This document shows positions 51,077-58,133 of a stretch of DNA of 64,000 nucleotides, piece after piece. Both the position numbers and the translations under genes were made by a program. Numbering within the stretch: the first letter of the stretch is position 1; each line of letters starts with the position of its first letter. Source of the DNA: Nitrosopumilus sp. K4 (GTDB taxonomy: Archaea; Thermoproteota; Nitrososphaeria; Nitrososphaerales; Nitrosopumilaceae); contig NZ_CP067007.1 of assembly GCF_018128925.1 (NCBI RefSeq), positions 1,578,330 through 1,642,329 on the forward strand. Reading direction: 5' to 3'. Under the pieces are notes generated by a model. The model had not been told where the DNA came from, did not search any database, and saw only the letters and a program-made list of their open reading frames with translations.

Positions 51077-51427
51077 CTAATCCATTGGTTTTGCGTTGCC
51101 AACTTCACTGGATTCATCTTTCTTTTGAAATACTCTGTATTCACCAATTATTGAATCACATTTTTGGCATGTATACTGACCTCTTTCTACTAGGATTAGA
51201 TTATCTGCTACTTCTTCGTTTGTACTTTCTTCAAGCTTGATATTTGGTGAGCTATCAAATTCTGATTCACAATTTTTACAAAAATGCTTTTTCATTTTTT
51301 CTTGTTCTAATTTTCCAATTGGTGCTAGAAACAATTTACCCACTCCAAGATCCGCTTTTTTCAATTGGTCTTCAGTTAGTTCAGCAACAACATATCCTCC
51401 TGAACCGTGTACAGTTTGTTCTACCAT
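51077..51427 (-). CDS. zinc-ribbon protein
   Basis: 116 aa. A single zinc ribbon is formed by FCKNCESEF and YTCQKCDSIIGEY, about 35 residues apart, with an acidic linker between. The N-terminal 50 residues (GGYVVAELTEDQLKKADLG) are alpha/beta. Nucleic-acid or protein binding is plausible; family not identified. Confidence 0.6.
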   Translation of the reverse strand: MVEQTVHGSGGYVVAELTEDQLKKADLGVGKLFLAPIGKLEQEKMKKHFCKNCESEFDSSPNIKLEESTNEEVADNLILVERGQYTCQKCDSIIGEYRVFQKKDESSEVGNAKPMD

Positions 51428-51527
51428 TTTACATTGATCTTCTTATTGACCTTAAAATAACTATGTTTTTGAGACGAACTCCTTTTACATCTTAACATTT
51501 AAGATATCTAGGAAGTTTGAAAATACG

Positions 51528-52076
51528 ATGAATCCCAAAATCTTTGTAATAGCTGCCATAATTGGACTAGGTGCAATTATTGCTGTAGTTCTTACATCTG
51601 GTTCAACAATAGAAAATCTGGCATCTTCACAACCCGAAAAAGAAATTATTAAGGTTGAACCAATAGCTGTTGCATTAGATGATATTTCAGTAACTAATAT
51701 TTCTGAAAGATCTGCTACAATTGAGATTAAATTCAAACTTACAAATCCAAATCCTGCTTCTATGATTGTTCAAGTAGTTGATTACCAATTGTATGAAACT
51801 AATTTTTCTGAAAATAAACAAATCTCCGGTGGTCAACTTGGAAGCAGGCCTGAAGGAATGGTAGAATTTGGTTCAAATTATTATACTCTTCTTGGTGGGG
51901 CTGAAATGATTCTAAAAGACAAGGTGATCTTAAAAAATAATGGAAATATTCCAGAACTGTGGTCTTCACTTGAAAGTAACACTGCAAATTGGAAAATTAC
52001 TGGTGATGTCTTTTACAATCTAAGTTCAATGACTAGCGGACAGGAAAATGAACTTCATTTTGAACTTACAGCTTAG
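51528..52076 (+). CDS. membrane-anchored LEA_2-like protein
   Basis: 182 aa. N-terminal helix (IFVIAAIIGLGAIIAVVLTSG), then one LEA_2-type domain: ATIEIKFKLTNPNPASMIVQV with the TNPNP turn, then VVDYQLYETNF hairpin. Same domain plan as the gene at 23069 (about equal length, anchor first, LEA_2 domain after), so they are likely paralogues. Extracytoplasmic, function unknown. Confidence 0.7.
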   Translation: MNPKIFVIAAIIGLGAIIAVVLTSGSTIENLASSQPEKEIIKVEPIAVALDDISVTNISERSATIEIKFKLTNPNPASMIVQVVDYQLYETNFSENKQISGGQLGSRPEGMVEFGSNYYTLLGGAEMILKDKVILKNNGNIPELWSSLESNTANWKITGDVFYNLSSMTSGQENELHFELTA

Positions 52077-52177
52077 TAACTATCAGTGTATCATAAAAAT
52101 AAAAAATTATGATAATATGTTTTTAGAGAAAAAATATTGGCAAAATTATAAAAGCCCGTAAAGTGGGTTTTGATCAA

Positions 52178-52288
52178 ATGGCAGAAGCAGGAATGGCCGC
52201 ATATGGCTCAGCAATAGGGGTTGCAATTGCATTAGCAGTTGTATGTTTTGCACTTCGTGGAAAAGGACACCCTGAACCACTAGACTAA
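52178..52288 (+). CDS. 36-aa single-helix membrane peptide
   Basis: MAEAGMAAYGSAIGVAIALA, then VVCFALRGKGHPEPLD. One Ala/Gly-rich membrane helix followed by a basic and proline-containing tail. An ATTATAAAAG box lies about 25-30 nt before the ATG (52178), the usual leaderless promoter. Composition and promoter argue for a real gene. It resembles small subunits of membrane complexes (for example of the A-ATPase or respiratory chain), but I cannot assign it. Confidence 0.6.
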   Translation: MAEAGMAAYGSAIGVAIALAVVCFALRGKGHPEPLD

Positions 52289-52327
52289 ACAAAGGAATTC
52301 ATTCCTTTACAATATTTTTCAAATTTT

Positions 52328-52975
52328 CTAATTGTCTTTACCTAACCCAAGCATTTCAGCAAGAGATGTCTGTTTGGTTTCTTTTTTTGCAATGAAACAT
52401 TTTTGATAATATTGACATTCCATACAATCTTTTGATGGCTCAACAATTGGGGTTTTTTGCTCCTTTAGAAGATCATTTAGTACTCTTACCCTCCTAACTA
52501 CTTCTTCAAACATCTTCTTGTCTCTAATTAATGAAAAACTTGACTCTTCTCTATCTCCTGAAATATAGATGATCATTCCATCTTTTTTGTCATATATCCA
52601 GAGACATGCATTGAGATACAGTAAATCATTTGCTTCAGGTGATTCAGGTGTGGAATGAGCTGGTCTGAATAAAATTATGGAATCATCGACTATCATATCT
52701 GCTTGTGCCTTTAGACTAATGTCTTCGATTGCAAATTGTTTTGGCTCACTACCGTACTGTAATTTCCGAAGTAATCCTGCTAAAAGATCACTAAATCCTT
52801 TCCTCTCAATTTCTTTTGGATCAATTCTGTCATAATATGATCGTCTGAGACACTGAACTACCTCTTTTAGATGGATTGTCTTAATGTCCTTAGAATCAAT
52901 TTCAATATCTAACTCTCGTCCTATAGAGTCTACTGCATTTTTGATAATACTTCGAAAATCCCTGTCTCCCATCAT
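52328..52975 (-). CDS. Cas4/AddB-like Fe-S PD-(D/E)XK-fold protein, probably inactive
   Basis: 215 aa. Four cysteines are placed as in Cas4: C42 in VVQCLRRSYYDR and C184, C187, C193 in DCMECQYYQKCF, the set that holds a [4Fe-4S] cluster. A nuclease-like strand pair is present (QADMIVDDS, Asp93), but where the ExK of the active site should be the chain reads IILFRPAH. No CRISPR array or other cas gene is in the window. Possible DNA-repair or structural role. Confidence 0.62.
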   Translation of the reverse strand: MMGDRDFRSIIKNAVDSIGRELDIEIDSKDIKTIHLKEVVQCLRRSYYDRIDPKEIERKGFSDLLAGLLRKLQYGSEPKQFAIEDISLKAQADMIVDDSIILFRPAHSTPESPEANDLLYLNACLWIYDKKDGMIIYISGDREESSFSLIRDKKMFEEVVRRVRVLNDLLKEQKTPIVEPSKDCMECQYYQKCFIAKKETKQTSLAEMLGLGKDN

Positions 52976-53007
52976 TGTACTTCACTTATCTAATCCATCC
53001 TAATAGG

Positions 53008-53244
53008 TTAACTCATAATATTTGTCAAAAATTTTGAAATTTTGCTAGAAAATGCTAATGTGACAAAATGAACCCCAAATCCTAAGATTGCACCAATTAT
53101 GAGATTACCGGTACCAAAATAGATTCCTAGGAAAATACCTAATGGTGGAATTGAGAAAACCATAGCCATAAAACTACTGACCCAAATAGTGTTGATTACA
53201 GTTTCAGTGGAAATATCAGTTTTTTTCTTTGGAAATCTGATCAT
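53008..53244 (-). CDS. small two-helix membrane protein beside A-ATPase subunit C
   Basis: 78 aa. Two or three hydrophobic stretches (VINTIWVSSFMAMVFSI, LGIFLGIYFGTGNLIIGAILG, VHFVTLAFS) after a basic start (RFPKKKTD). It starts 9 bp after the atpC stop on the same strand. It may be an accessory protein of the ATP synthase (AtpI/Z-like in plan), which is inferred only from position. Confidence 0.55.
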   Translation of the reverse strand: MIRFPKKKTDISTETVINTIWVSSFMAMVFSIPPLGIFLGIYFGTGNLIIGAILGFGVHFVTLAFSSKISKFLTNIMS

Positions 53245-53253
53245 CTTTCTTGT

Positions 53254-54294
53254 CTATTCTTCTTCAAGAATTAGCTTTGACATGGTAACGTCTGTTGGAA
53301 TTTTTTGCTCTACAGCATAAGCTATTGCTGCCAAATTCCTTACTTCAAATGCAGTTAGTTTTGTAATTCCAATAATTGTAGCAAAACTAAACATCTTTGT
53401 AAATGCTCTAGATGATGAATGATAAAGTGACATCTCAAATGCTCTTTCAAATTCGGCTACAGCATCTAATTCATTTTCTACTTGAGGAATCAAATTCTTG
53501 TATTTTGTATTTGAGAGCTCATTTAATGCATCTCTGACAGATGCAGCTGCCATCATTCTTCCCAACAATTCTCTTGGAACAGTAGGAGTTTGTGTTACGA
53601 TTAAATCTTGAATTTGTGCTTCTTCTAATCCCCAAAACTTTCCTCTAATTACACTAAGCAAGTTGTAAAAATCTACATCCATTCCTACAAGCTTGATGAC
53701 ATCTCTATCCCTAGTATTCTTTAGAGCGCGACCTAATTGCTGATACAAAATTTTATCAAAATATGTATCGAAGATTTGAATATTCTTTCTTTCATTGTAC
53801 AATGCAGCTGCTTTTGCAATTTCTTCTCCAAATTGAACAGAATTCAAACTTGCTACTGCTTCTTCAAGATCTTTTGCAACAAGAGCCTTGATGATAATAT
53901 CTCGTTGCTTGATTAATTCTTCAGCATGTAAATTGATATGAGCTTCTAATTCCTCTTGTGATTTCCCAAGAACTTTTCCTTTTAGGATTAATTTCAAATT
54001 TGAAACGATAAATTTCATATAATATGCATCTAAAATATCTGAGTCACCTGCCGTTTTTGCAATTGAGTAATGCACATCAGCTAAGTGGCCTCTCAGTGCT
54101 GATTCAACACCTTGAGATGTATAGGGTTTTTGAACATCAGATACTGCATCTCCATAAATCGTATTTTTAATTCTGGTCATCAATTCTTCAAGATCTCTTG
54201 ATTCGGCCAGTGTTTGAAAATCAGCCCTTTTGAGTAATTTGCCTCTTTGACTGTATGACTTTACAGAAGCATAGACGTTTTTAGAGCCACCCAT
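53254..54294 (-). CDS. atpC: A-type ATP synthase subunit C
   Basis: 346 aa. VYASVKSYSQRGKLLKRADF and LAESRDLEELMTRIKNT are the start of the V/A-ATPase C/d family, with three repeated helical domains. DVDFYNLLSVIRGKFWGL is a conserved later block. It sits between the central stalk and the K ring. Separate from the E-A-B genes at 60321 onward, so the operon is split. Confidence 0.9.
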   Translation of the reverse strand: MGGSKNVYASVKSYSQRGKLLKRADFQTLAESRDLEELMTRIKNTIYGDAVSDVQKPYTSQGVESALRGHLADVHYSIAKTAGDSDILDAYYMKFIVSNLKLILKGKVLGKSQEELEAHINLHAEELIKQRDIIIKALVAKDLEEAVASLNSVQFGEEIAKAAALYNERKNIQIFDTYFDKILYQQLGRALKNTRDRDVIKLVGMDVDFYNLLSVIRGKFWGLEEAQIQDLIVTQTPTVPRELLGRMMAAASVRDALNELSNTKYKNLIPQVENELDAVAEFERAFEMSLYHSSSRAFTKMFSFATIIGITKLTAFEVRNLAAIAYAVEQKIPTDVTMSKLILEEE

Positions 54295-54359
54295 TTCGAC
54301 AAAACTTGATGGGCAACGGATTTTAATGTTTGGCGATCTGTTTCTAAAAACTTCAATTT

Positions 54360-55028
54360 TTACGTGATTTCATTAAGGAATTTTAAGGCATTCTCTTTTT
54401 CTTGTTTTGATAACTTCAAAAATGCCTCCAAAATCTCCTTTTGAATCACTAGGGATTCATCAGATATCTCCTTAATTTTTGAAAGGTCAAATGGCAGTAA
54501 TTCTTCTATTTTGTTATCACAAAATGCCTTTACGTATTTTTGAAAAATTGAATACGTAAAATTTGGGCTTGTTTTTAGAAGATTTGAGAGAATTTTTTCG
54601 AATTTTTTTTCATCCGGTTCTGCTTCAGCAAAAAATGCATCAAGTAACTTCTCCCTATTTTTTACCTCTGATATGGATAGCGCAATCAATAATCCCTTTT
54701 TTGTCAAATGATAATATGGAATCCCTTTTTCCTGTAGTGCTTTCGGCCCACGCTTTAATGGAAGCCTTCCATCTTCCTCAGCAATTCCCATAGGGATCAA
54801 AATTTCATCCAGATCTCTGAATATTCCTGAGTAGATGTTTTTCCATACAATTCCTTGTCCCTTTGCAATCTTTTGAGAAATTCCAGTCCTTGTTCTTTCT
54901 GCAGGATTTGCATTACTTGCTAAAATTGTAATGATTGCTCTTTGTCTATTAGCCTCTCCTGTAAGCTCTTCTCCTTTTGTCTTAAATGTGTCAAAAATTG
55001 ATAATCTTGTATCTGATTTTACTTTCAT
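54360..55028 (-). CDS. hypothetical regulator-like protein divergent from amt
   Basis: 222 aa from ATG 55028 (MKVKSDTRLSIFDTF). The frame is open to 55208 but that would cross the amt start. Residues 10-110 look like a winged-helix region (RAIITILASNANPAERTRTGISQKIA, with GIPYYHLTKKGLLIALS as the wing and last helix); the C-terminal half is helical. Divergent from amt over 127 bp, so a transcription regulator of ammonium uptake is an attractive inference. Confidence 0.55.
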   Translation of the reverse strand: MKVKSDTRLSIFDTFKTKGEELTGEANRQRAIITILASNANPAERTRTGISQKIAKGQGIVWKNIYSGIFRDLDEILIPMGIAEEDGRLPLKRGPKALQEKGIPYYHLTKKGLLIALSISEVKNREKLLDAFFAEAEPDEKKFEKILSNLLKTSPNFTYSIFQKYVKAFCDNKIEELLPFDLSKIKEISDESLVIQKEILEAFLKLSKQEKENALKFLNEIT

Positions 55029-55155
55029 ATGCTTACTCCTGACATAATATTCATTTTTTATGATAGTATCAGAATATACTAAAATATAATAATTTACTTT
55101 TTCAGTGATTTTGACGTCTCCAACCCTTAAATAATTTTCAATTTCGATAAACGTA
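55029..55155. promoter_or_regulatory. divergent promoter region between unknown regulator and amt
   Basis: 127 bp, AT-rich. TATA-like elements are seen in both directions, e.g. AAAATATAATAATTTAC near 55080 and CTTAAATAATTTTC near 55125, the latter about 25 nt before the amt ATG. No perfect inverted repeat was found. Confidence 0.4.
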
Positions 55156-56721
55156 ATGAATTCTAGGAACCACAAGTATGCTCTATTACTTGTGGCCGCA
55201 GTTACCATTACAGCAACTGGTGCAATGTCTCAGGCATTCGCACAGCAAGTTACCGATGGTATGGACGGATACTATGATCACGGAATTTACACTGGCAACC
55301 CAAACGAGTGTTGGGTTGACAACGGTGATGGATCCTTTACTGCTTGTTACATCGATACAGGTGATACTGCATGGATGTTAATGGCAACATCAATGGTCCT
55401 TTTCATGAGTCCAGGTGTAGGATTCTTCTACGGTGGTCTGGCACGTTCAAAGAACATCACAAATGTTCTTGGAATGACCCTGATTGTTATGGGTTTAATG
55501 TCAGTGCAATGGGTTCTTTGGGGATACTCACTAGCCTTTGCTCCAAACGCCGATGAAGGAGCCAACATGTTCATGGGAAGCCTTGATTATGCAGGATTCA
55601 ACATGGTGTCAAGCTATGCACCTATAGGAGCTCCAACAGCTTGTGACGGCGACATTTGGTCAAATGCGTATCAAATGCAGCAGATGAAAGCTGAAGAAGC
55701 TTGTGGTGATAGTTGGCCAAGTACAGTTCCACATGCATTATTCGCAGCATTCCAAGGTACTTTCGCAATCATTACACCAATTCTAATTATTGGTGGTTTG
55801 ATTGACAGAATCAAATTCAGTGCATTGATAATCTTTGTTCTCCTATGGGGTACATTCGTGTATGACCCTGTTGCCCACTGGGTATGGGGAGGCGGATTCA
55901 TCGGTGGCGGTGGACTCGATCTAAATCCAGAAATCGAAGAAGCCTCATTTGCGCTTGACTTTGCTGGTGGTACTGTAGTACACATTACTTCAGGATTCTC
56001 TGCATTGGCAGGAGCCTTAGTCCTAGGTAGAAGACTTGGATATGGTAAAGTTCCAATGGAACCACACAATATTCCAATGGTTGTTCTCGGAGCATCAATT
56101 CTATGGTTTGGATGGTTCGGCTTCAACGCAGGAAGTGAAGTAATGGTTGACGGTATTACTGTCAGTGCATGGGTTGTAACAAATACAGCTACAGGCATGG
56201 CAACTATTACTTGGGTACTAATGTCCTGGGCACATACAGGTAAACCAAGCATTGTAGGTGCTGCATCAGGTGCAGTAGCCGGATTGGTAGCAATCACACC
56301 AGCTTCTGGTTGGGTTGGCCCAATGGCAGCTATTATCATCGGTATCGCAGCAGGTACAATCTGTTATGGTTCTGTAGCATTCAAGAATGCAAGAAAGTGG
56401 GATGACGCACTAGATGTATGGGGAGTACATGGAATGGGCGGTCTTACAGGTGCAGTTTTGACAGGTACATTAGCAAGTCCACACATCTGGGATACAGGTG
56501 ATGGTTGGGGAGCATGGACTGGAACACCACAAGGATACGAACAACAAGCAATCAGTATCATCGGTGCAGCAGTCTCAATTGGATATGCATTTGGTGTAAC
56601 AATTGTAATCCTCAAAGTAATGGATGCAGTATGGCCTGGCGGAATCAGAGTCACTCCTAAAGAAGAGGAGATTGGTCTCGATTTGGCACAGCACGGCGAA
56701 AGAGCATACGTAAACGAATAG
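55156..56721 (+). CDS. amt: ammonium transporter
   Basis: 521 aa. A signal peptide (YALLLVAAVTITATGAMSQAFA) precedes an extracellular start and 11 membrane helices. MSPGVGFFYGGLARSKN is the Amt hallmark; the pore and twin-His region is in GGTVVHITSGFSALAGALVLG and VWGVHGMGGLTGAVLTG. Takes up NH4+/NH3, the energy substrate and nitrogen source of ammonia oxidisers. The sequence is somewhat GC-richer with stronger codon bias than its neighbours, as expected for a highly expressed gene. Confidence 0.95.
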   Translation: MNSRNHKYALLLVAAVTITATGAMSQAFAQQVTDGMDGYYDHGIYTGNPNECWVDNGDGSFTACYIDTGDTAWMLMATSMVLFMSPGVGFFYGGLARSKNITNVLGMTLIVMGLMSVQWVLWGYSLAFAPNADEGANMFMGSLDYAGFNMVSSYAPIGAPTACDGDIWSNAYQMQQMKAEEACGDSWPSTVPHALFAAFQGTFAIITPILIIGGLIDRIKFSALIIFVLLWGTFVYDPVAHWVWGGGFIGGGGLDLNPEIEEASFALDFAGGTVVHITSGFSALAGALVLGRRLGYGKVPMEPHNIPMVVLGASILWFGWFGFNAGSEVMVDGITVSAWVVTNTATGMATITWVLMSWAHTGKPSIVGAASGAVAGLVAITPASGWVGPMAAIIIGIAAGTICYGSVAFKNARKWDDALDVWGVHGMGGLTGAVLTGTLASPHIWDTGDGWGAWTGTPQGYEQQAISIIGAAVSIGYAFGVTIVILKVMDAVWPGGIRVTPKEEEIGLDLAQHGERAYVNE

Positions 56722-56857
56722 GAAAAACCCTTTTCTTTTCTTCTTTTTATTATTCACCTTCTAATCTGAGACCGTTCTATACTGCTCTAATTTTTTACAT
56801 AATATGTATTTCATACTCTATGTATATCATTATATATTCAAATATGAATCATCTAGC

Positions 56858-57118
56858 ATGACAACAATCAAAATGTCCTCATTTAGAGGCACAAATTCAT
56901 TTATGTCCGTACCTGTAAAATCGCTTCTAATTGGTACAAATAACAGAAAATATCGAACAGTAATCCGTCAAGCTCCAAAGAACCTCAGAATTGTTGCTTC
57001 AAAAGGCACAAAAACCATTCAGATAGAACGAACAATGAAAAATACTGTCCCCACAAAGACTTTGTTTATTGTTGGAAATCGTGGAACAAAGTCTAGTGTT
57101 GTTCCTATAACAAATTAA
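56858..57118 (+). CDS. small basic protein with three internal repeats
   Basis: 86 aa from ATG 56858; a TATATATT box lies about 20-28 nt before it, supporting this start over the ATG at 56804. Three units align without gaps: KSLLIGTNNRKYRTVI, KNLRIVASKGTKTIQI and KTLFIVGNRGTKSSVV. Each reads as a beta hairpin, K-x-L-x-I then a Gly/Asn turn. It has no acidic stretches and is rich in Lys, Arg and Thr, so nucleic-acid binding is possible. Directly downstream of amt, but with its own promoter. Confidence 0.6.
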   Translation: MTTIKMSSFRGTNSFMSVPVKSLLIGTNNRKYRTVIRQAPKNLRIVASKGTKTIQIERTMKNTVPTKTLFIVGNRGTKSSVVPITN

Positions 57119-57142
57119 TTTCAGAGTAATTCTCCATTTTGT

Positions 57143-57919
57143 ATGCTTATCCAAACAAATGACTTGCAACAAATTTTGAATGACGATGATTTGATTGTAG
57201 TTGACACTAGATCATTTAAGGAGTATTCTGATGGGCATATCCCCGGTGCCGTCAATTTAGATCTTTTTGCGTTTCATTGGATTGATACAACAAAAGATGG
57301 GCTAGAAAATTTTGATAGACAATCACAAACATTGCTATCTTTTCTGGGAGTTACTTCTGAAAAAAAAGTGGTATTTTATGATGATATTTCTGGAATGCTT
57401 GCAGCACGTGGTGTTTGGATGTTGATGTATCTTTCACACCAAAATGTTTCAATGCTAGATGGTGGAATAAAAAAATGGAAACAAGAGAACCTTCCTATTG
57501 AGACAAAACCAAATGGATTCAAACCATCTTCATTTTCTGGAAAACCCAATCCAGAAATTATTTCAGGATTTGAATATATTCAAAATAATTTAAACAGAGT
57601 ACAAATTCTTGACGTCCGTTCAGAAGGAGAATACAATGGAACTGTAATTCGTGCAGCTCAAGGTGGACATATCCCAAATTCCATTAACATTGATTGGTAC
57701 AAAAACATCAATGAAGATGGTACATTCAAGAATAATGAAGATTTATCAAAATTGTACGATATTCCTAAAGATTCTGAAATAATCACATATTGCCAGGGAG
57801 CATACAGAGCAGCTAATACCTTTTTGGCGTTAAAGAAACTTGGATATGAAAAAGTTAGAGTCTATCTGGGTTCATGGGGTGAATGGGGAAACAAACCAGA
57901 GCTTCCTGTTGAAAAATAA
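57143..57919 (+). CDS. two-domain rhodanese-type sulfurtransferase
   Basis: 258 aa. Domain 1 (1-120): VDTRSFKEYSDGHIPGAVNL with an inactive loop, VFYDDISGMLAARGVW, where Asp replaces the Cys. Domain 2 (135-255): DVRSEGEYNGTV and the active loop TYCQGAYRAANTF with the catalytic Cys. This is the plan of thiosulfate and 3-mercaptopyruvate sulfurtransferases. Moves sulfane sulfur to cyanide or thiols; could feed tRNA thiolation. Confidence 0.9.
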   Translation: MLIQTNDLQQILNDDDLIVVDTRSFKEYSDGHIPGAVNLDLFAFHWIDTTKDGLENFDRQSQTLLSFLGVTSEKKVVFYDDISGMLAARGVWMLMYLSHQNVSMLDGGIKKWKQENLPIETKPNGFKPSSFSGKPNPEIISGFEYIQNNLNRVQILDVRSEGEYNGTVIRAAQGGHIPNSINIDWYKNINEDGTFKNNEDLSKLYDIPKDSEIITYCQGAYRAANTFLALKKLGYEKVRVYLGSWGEWGNKPELPVEK

Positions 57920-57957
57920 ATCGAATGCTTTTTCTACAATCAAACTTTTGTTTTATT

Positions 57958-58122
57958 ATGGGATTTCTAAAAAAACTCAAAGATACCGCTGAAAAAGGTG
58001 TTGAAAAAGGAACTGATCTTGGAAAGAAAGGTGTCGAGAAGGGTGCTGAGTTAGGTACTAAAGGTTATGATGCCACCAAAGATGCTGCCAAGAAAGGACA
58101 TGATAAAGCTAAAGAAAAATAA
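57958..58122 (+). CDS. LEA-like amphipathic repeat peptide
   Basis: 54 aa from ATG 57958 (an upstream start at 57925 adds 11 hydrophobic residues and is less likely). After MGFLKKLKDTAE the chain repeats KGVEKGTDLGK, KGVEKGAELGT, KGYDATKDAAK, KGHDKAKEK: an 11-residue period like group 3 LEA proteins. It would form a charged amphipathic helix. A desiccation/salt-stress or membrane-surface role is inferred from composition only. Confidence 0.65.
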   Translation: MGFLKKLKDTAEKGVEKGTDLGKKGVEKGAELGTKGYDATKDAAKKGHDKAKEK

Positions 58123-58133
58123 TCTCTAATTTT

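Noticed and set aside
52178-52288. A-ATPase proteolipid subunit K
   Set aside because: Only one helix and no conserved carboxylate in it; K needs at least a two-helix hairpin.
55671-56339. 222-codon antisense frame inside amt
   Set aside because: Shadow of a strongly codon-biased gene; composition (Ala, Pro, Ile rich) and no motif.
56804-56857. Upstream 18-residue extension of the repeat protein
   Set aside because: It spans the TATA box and has a different, Tyr/Phe-rich composition.
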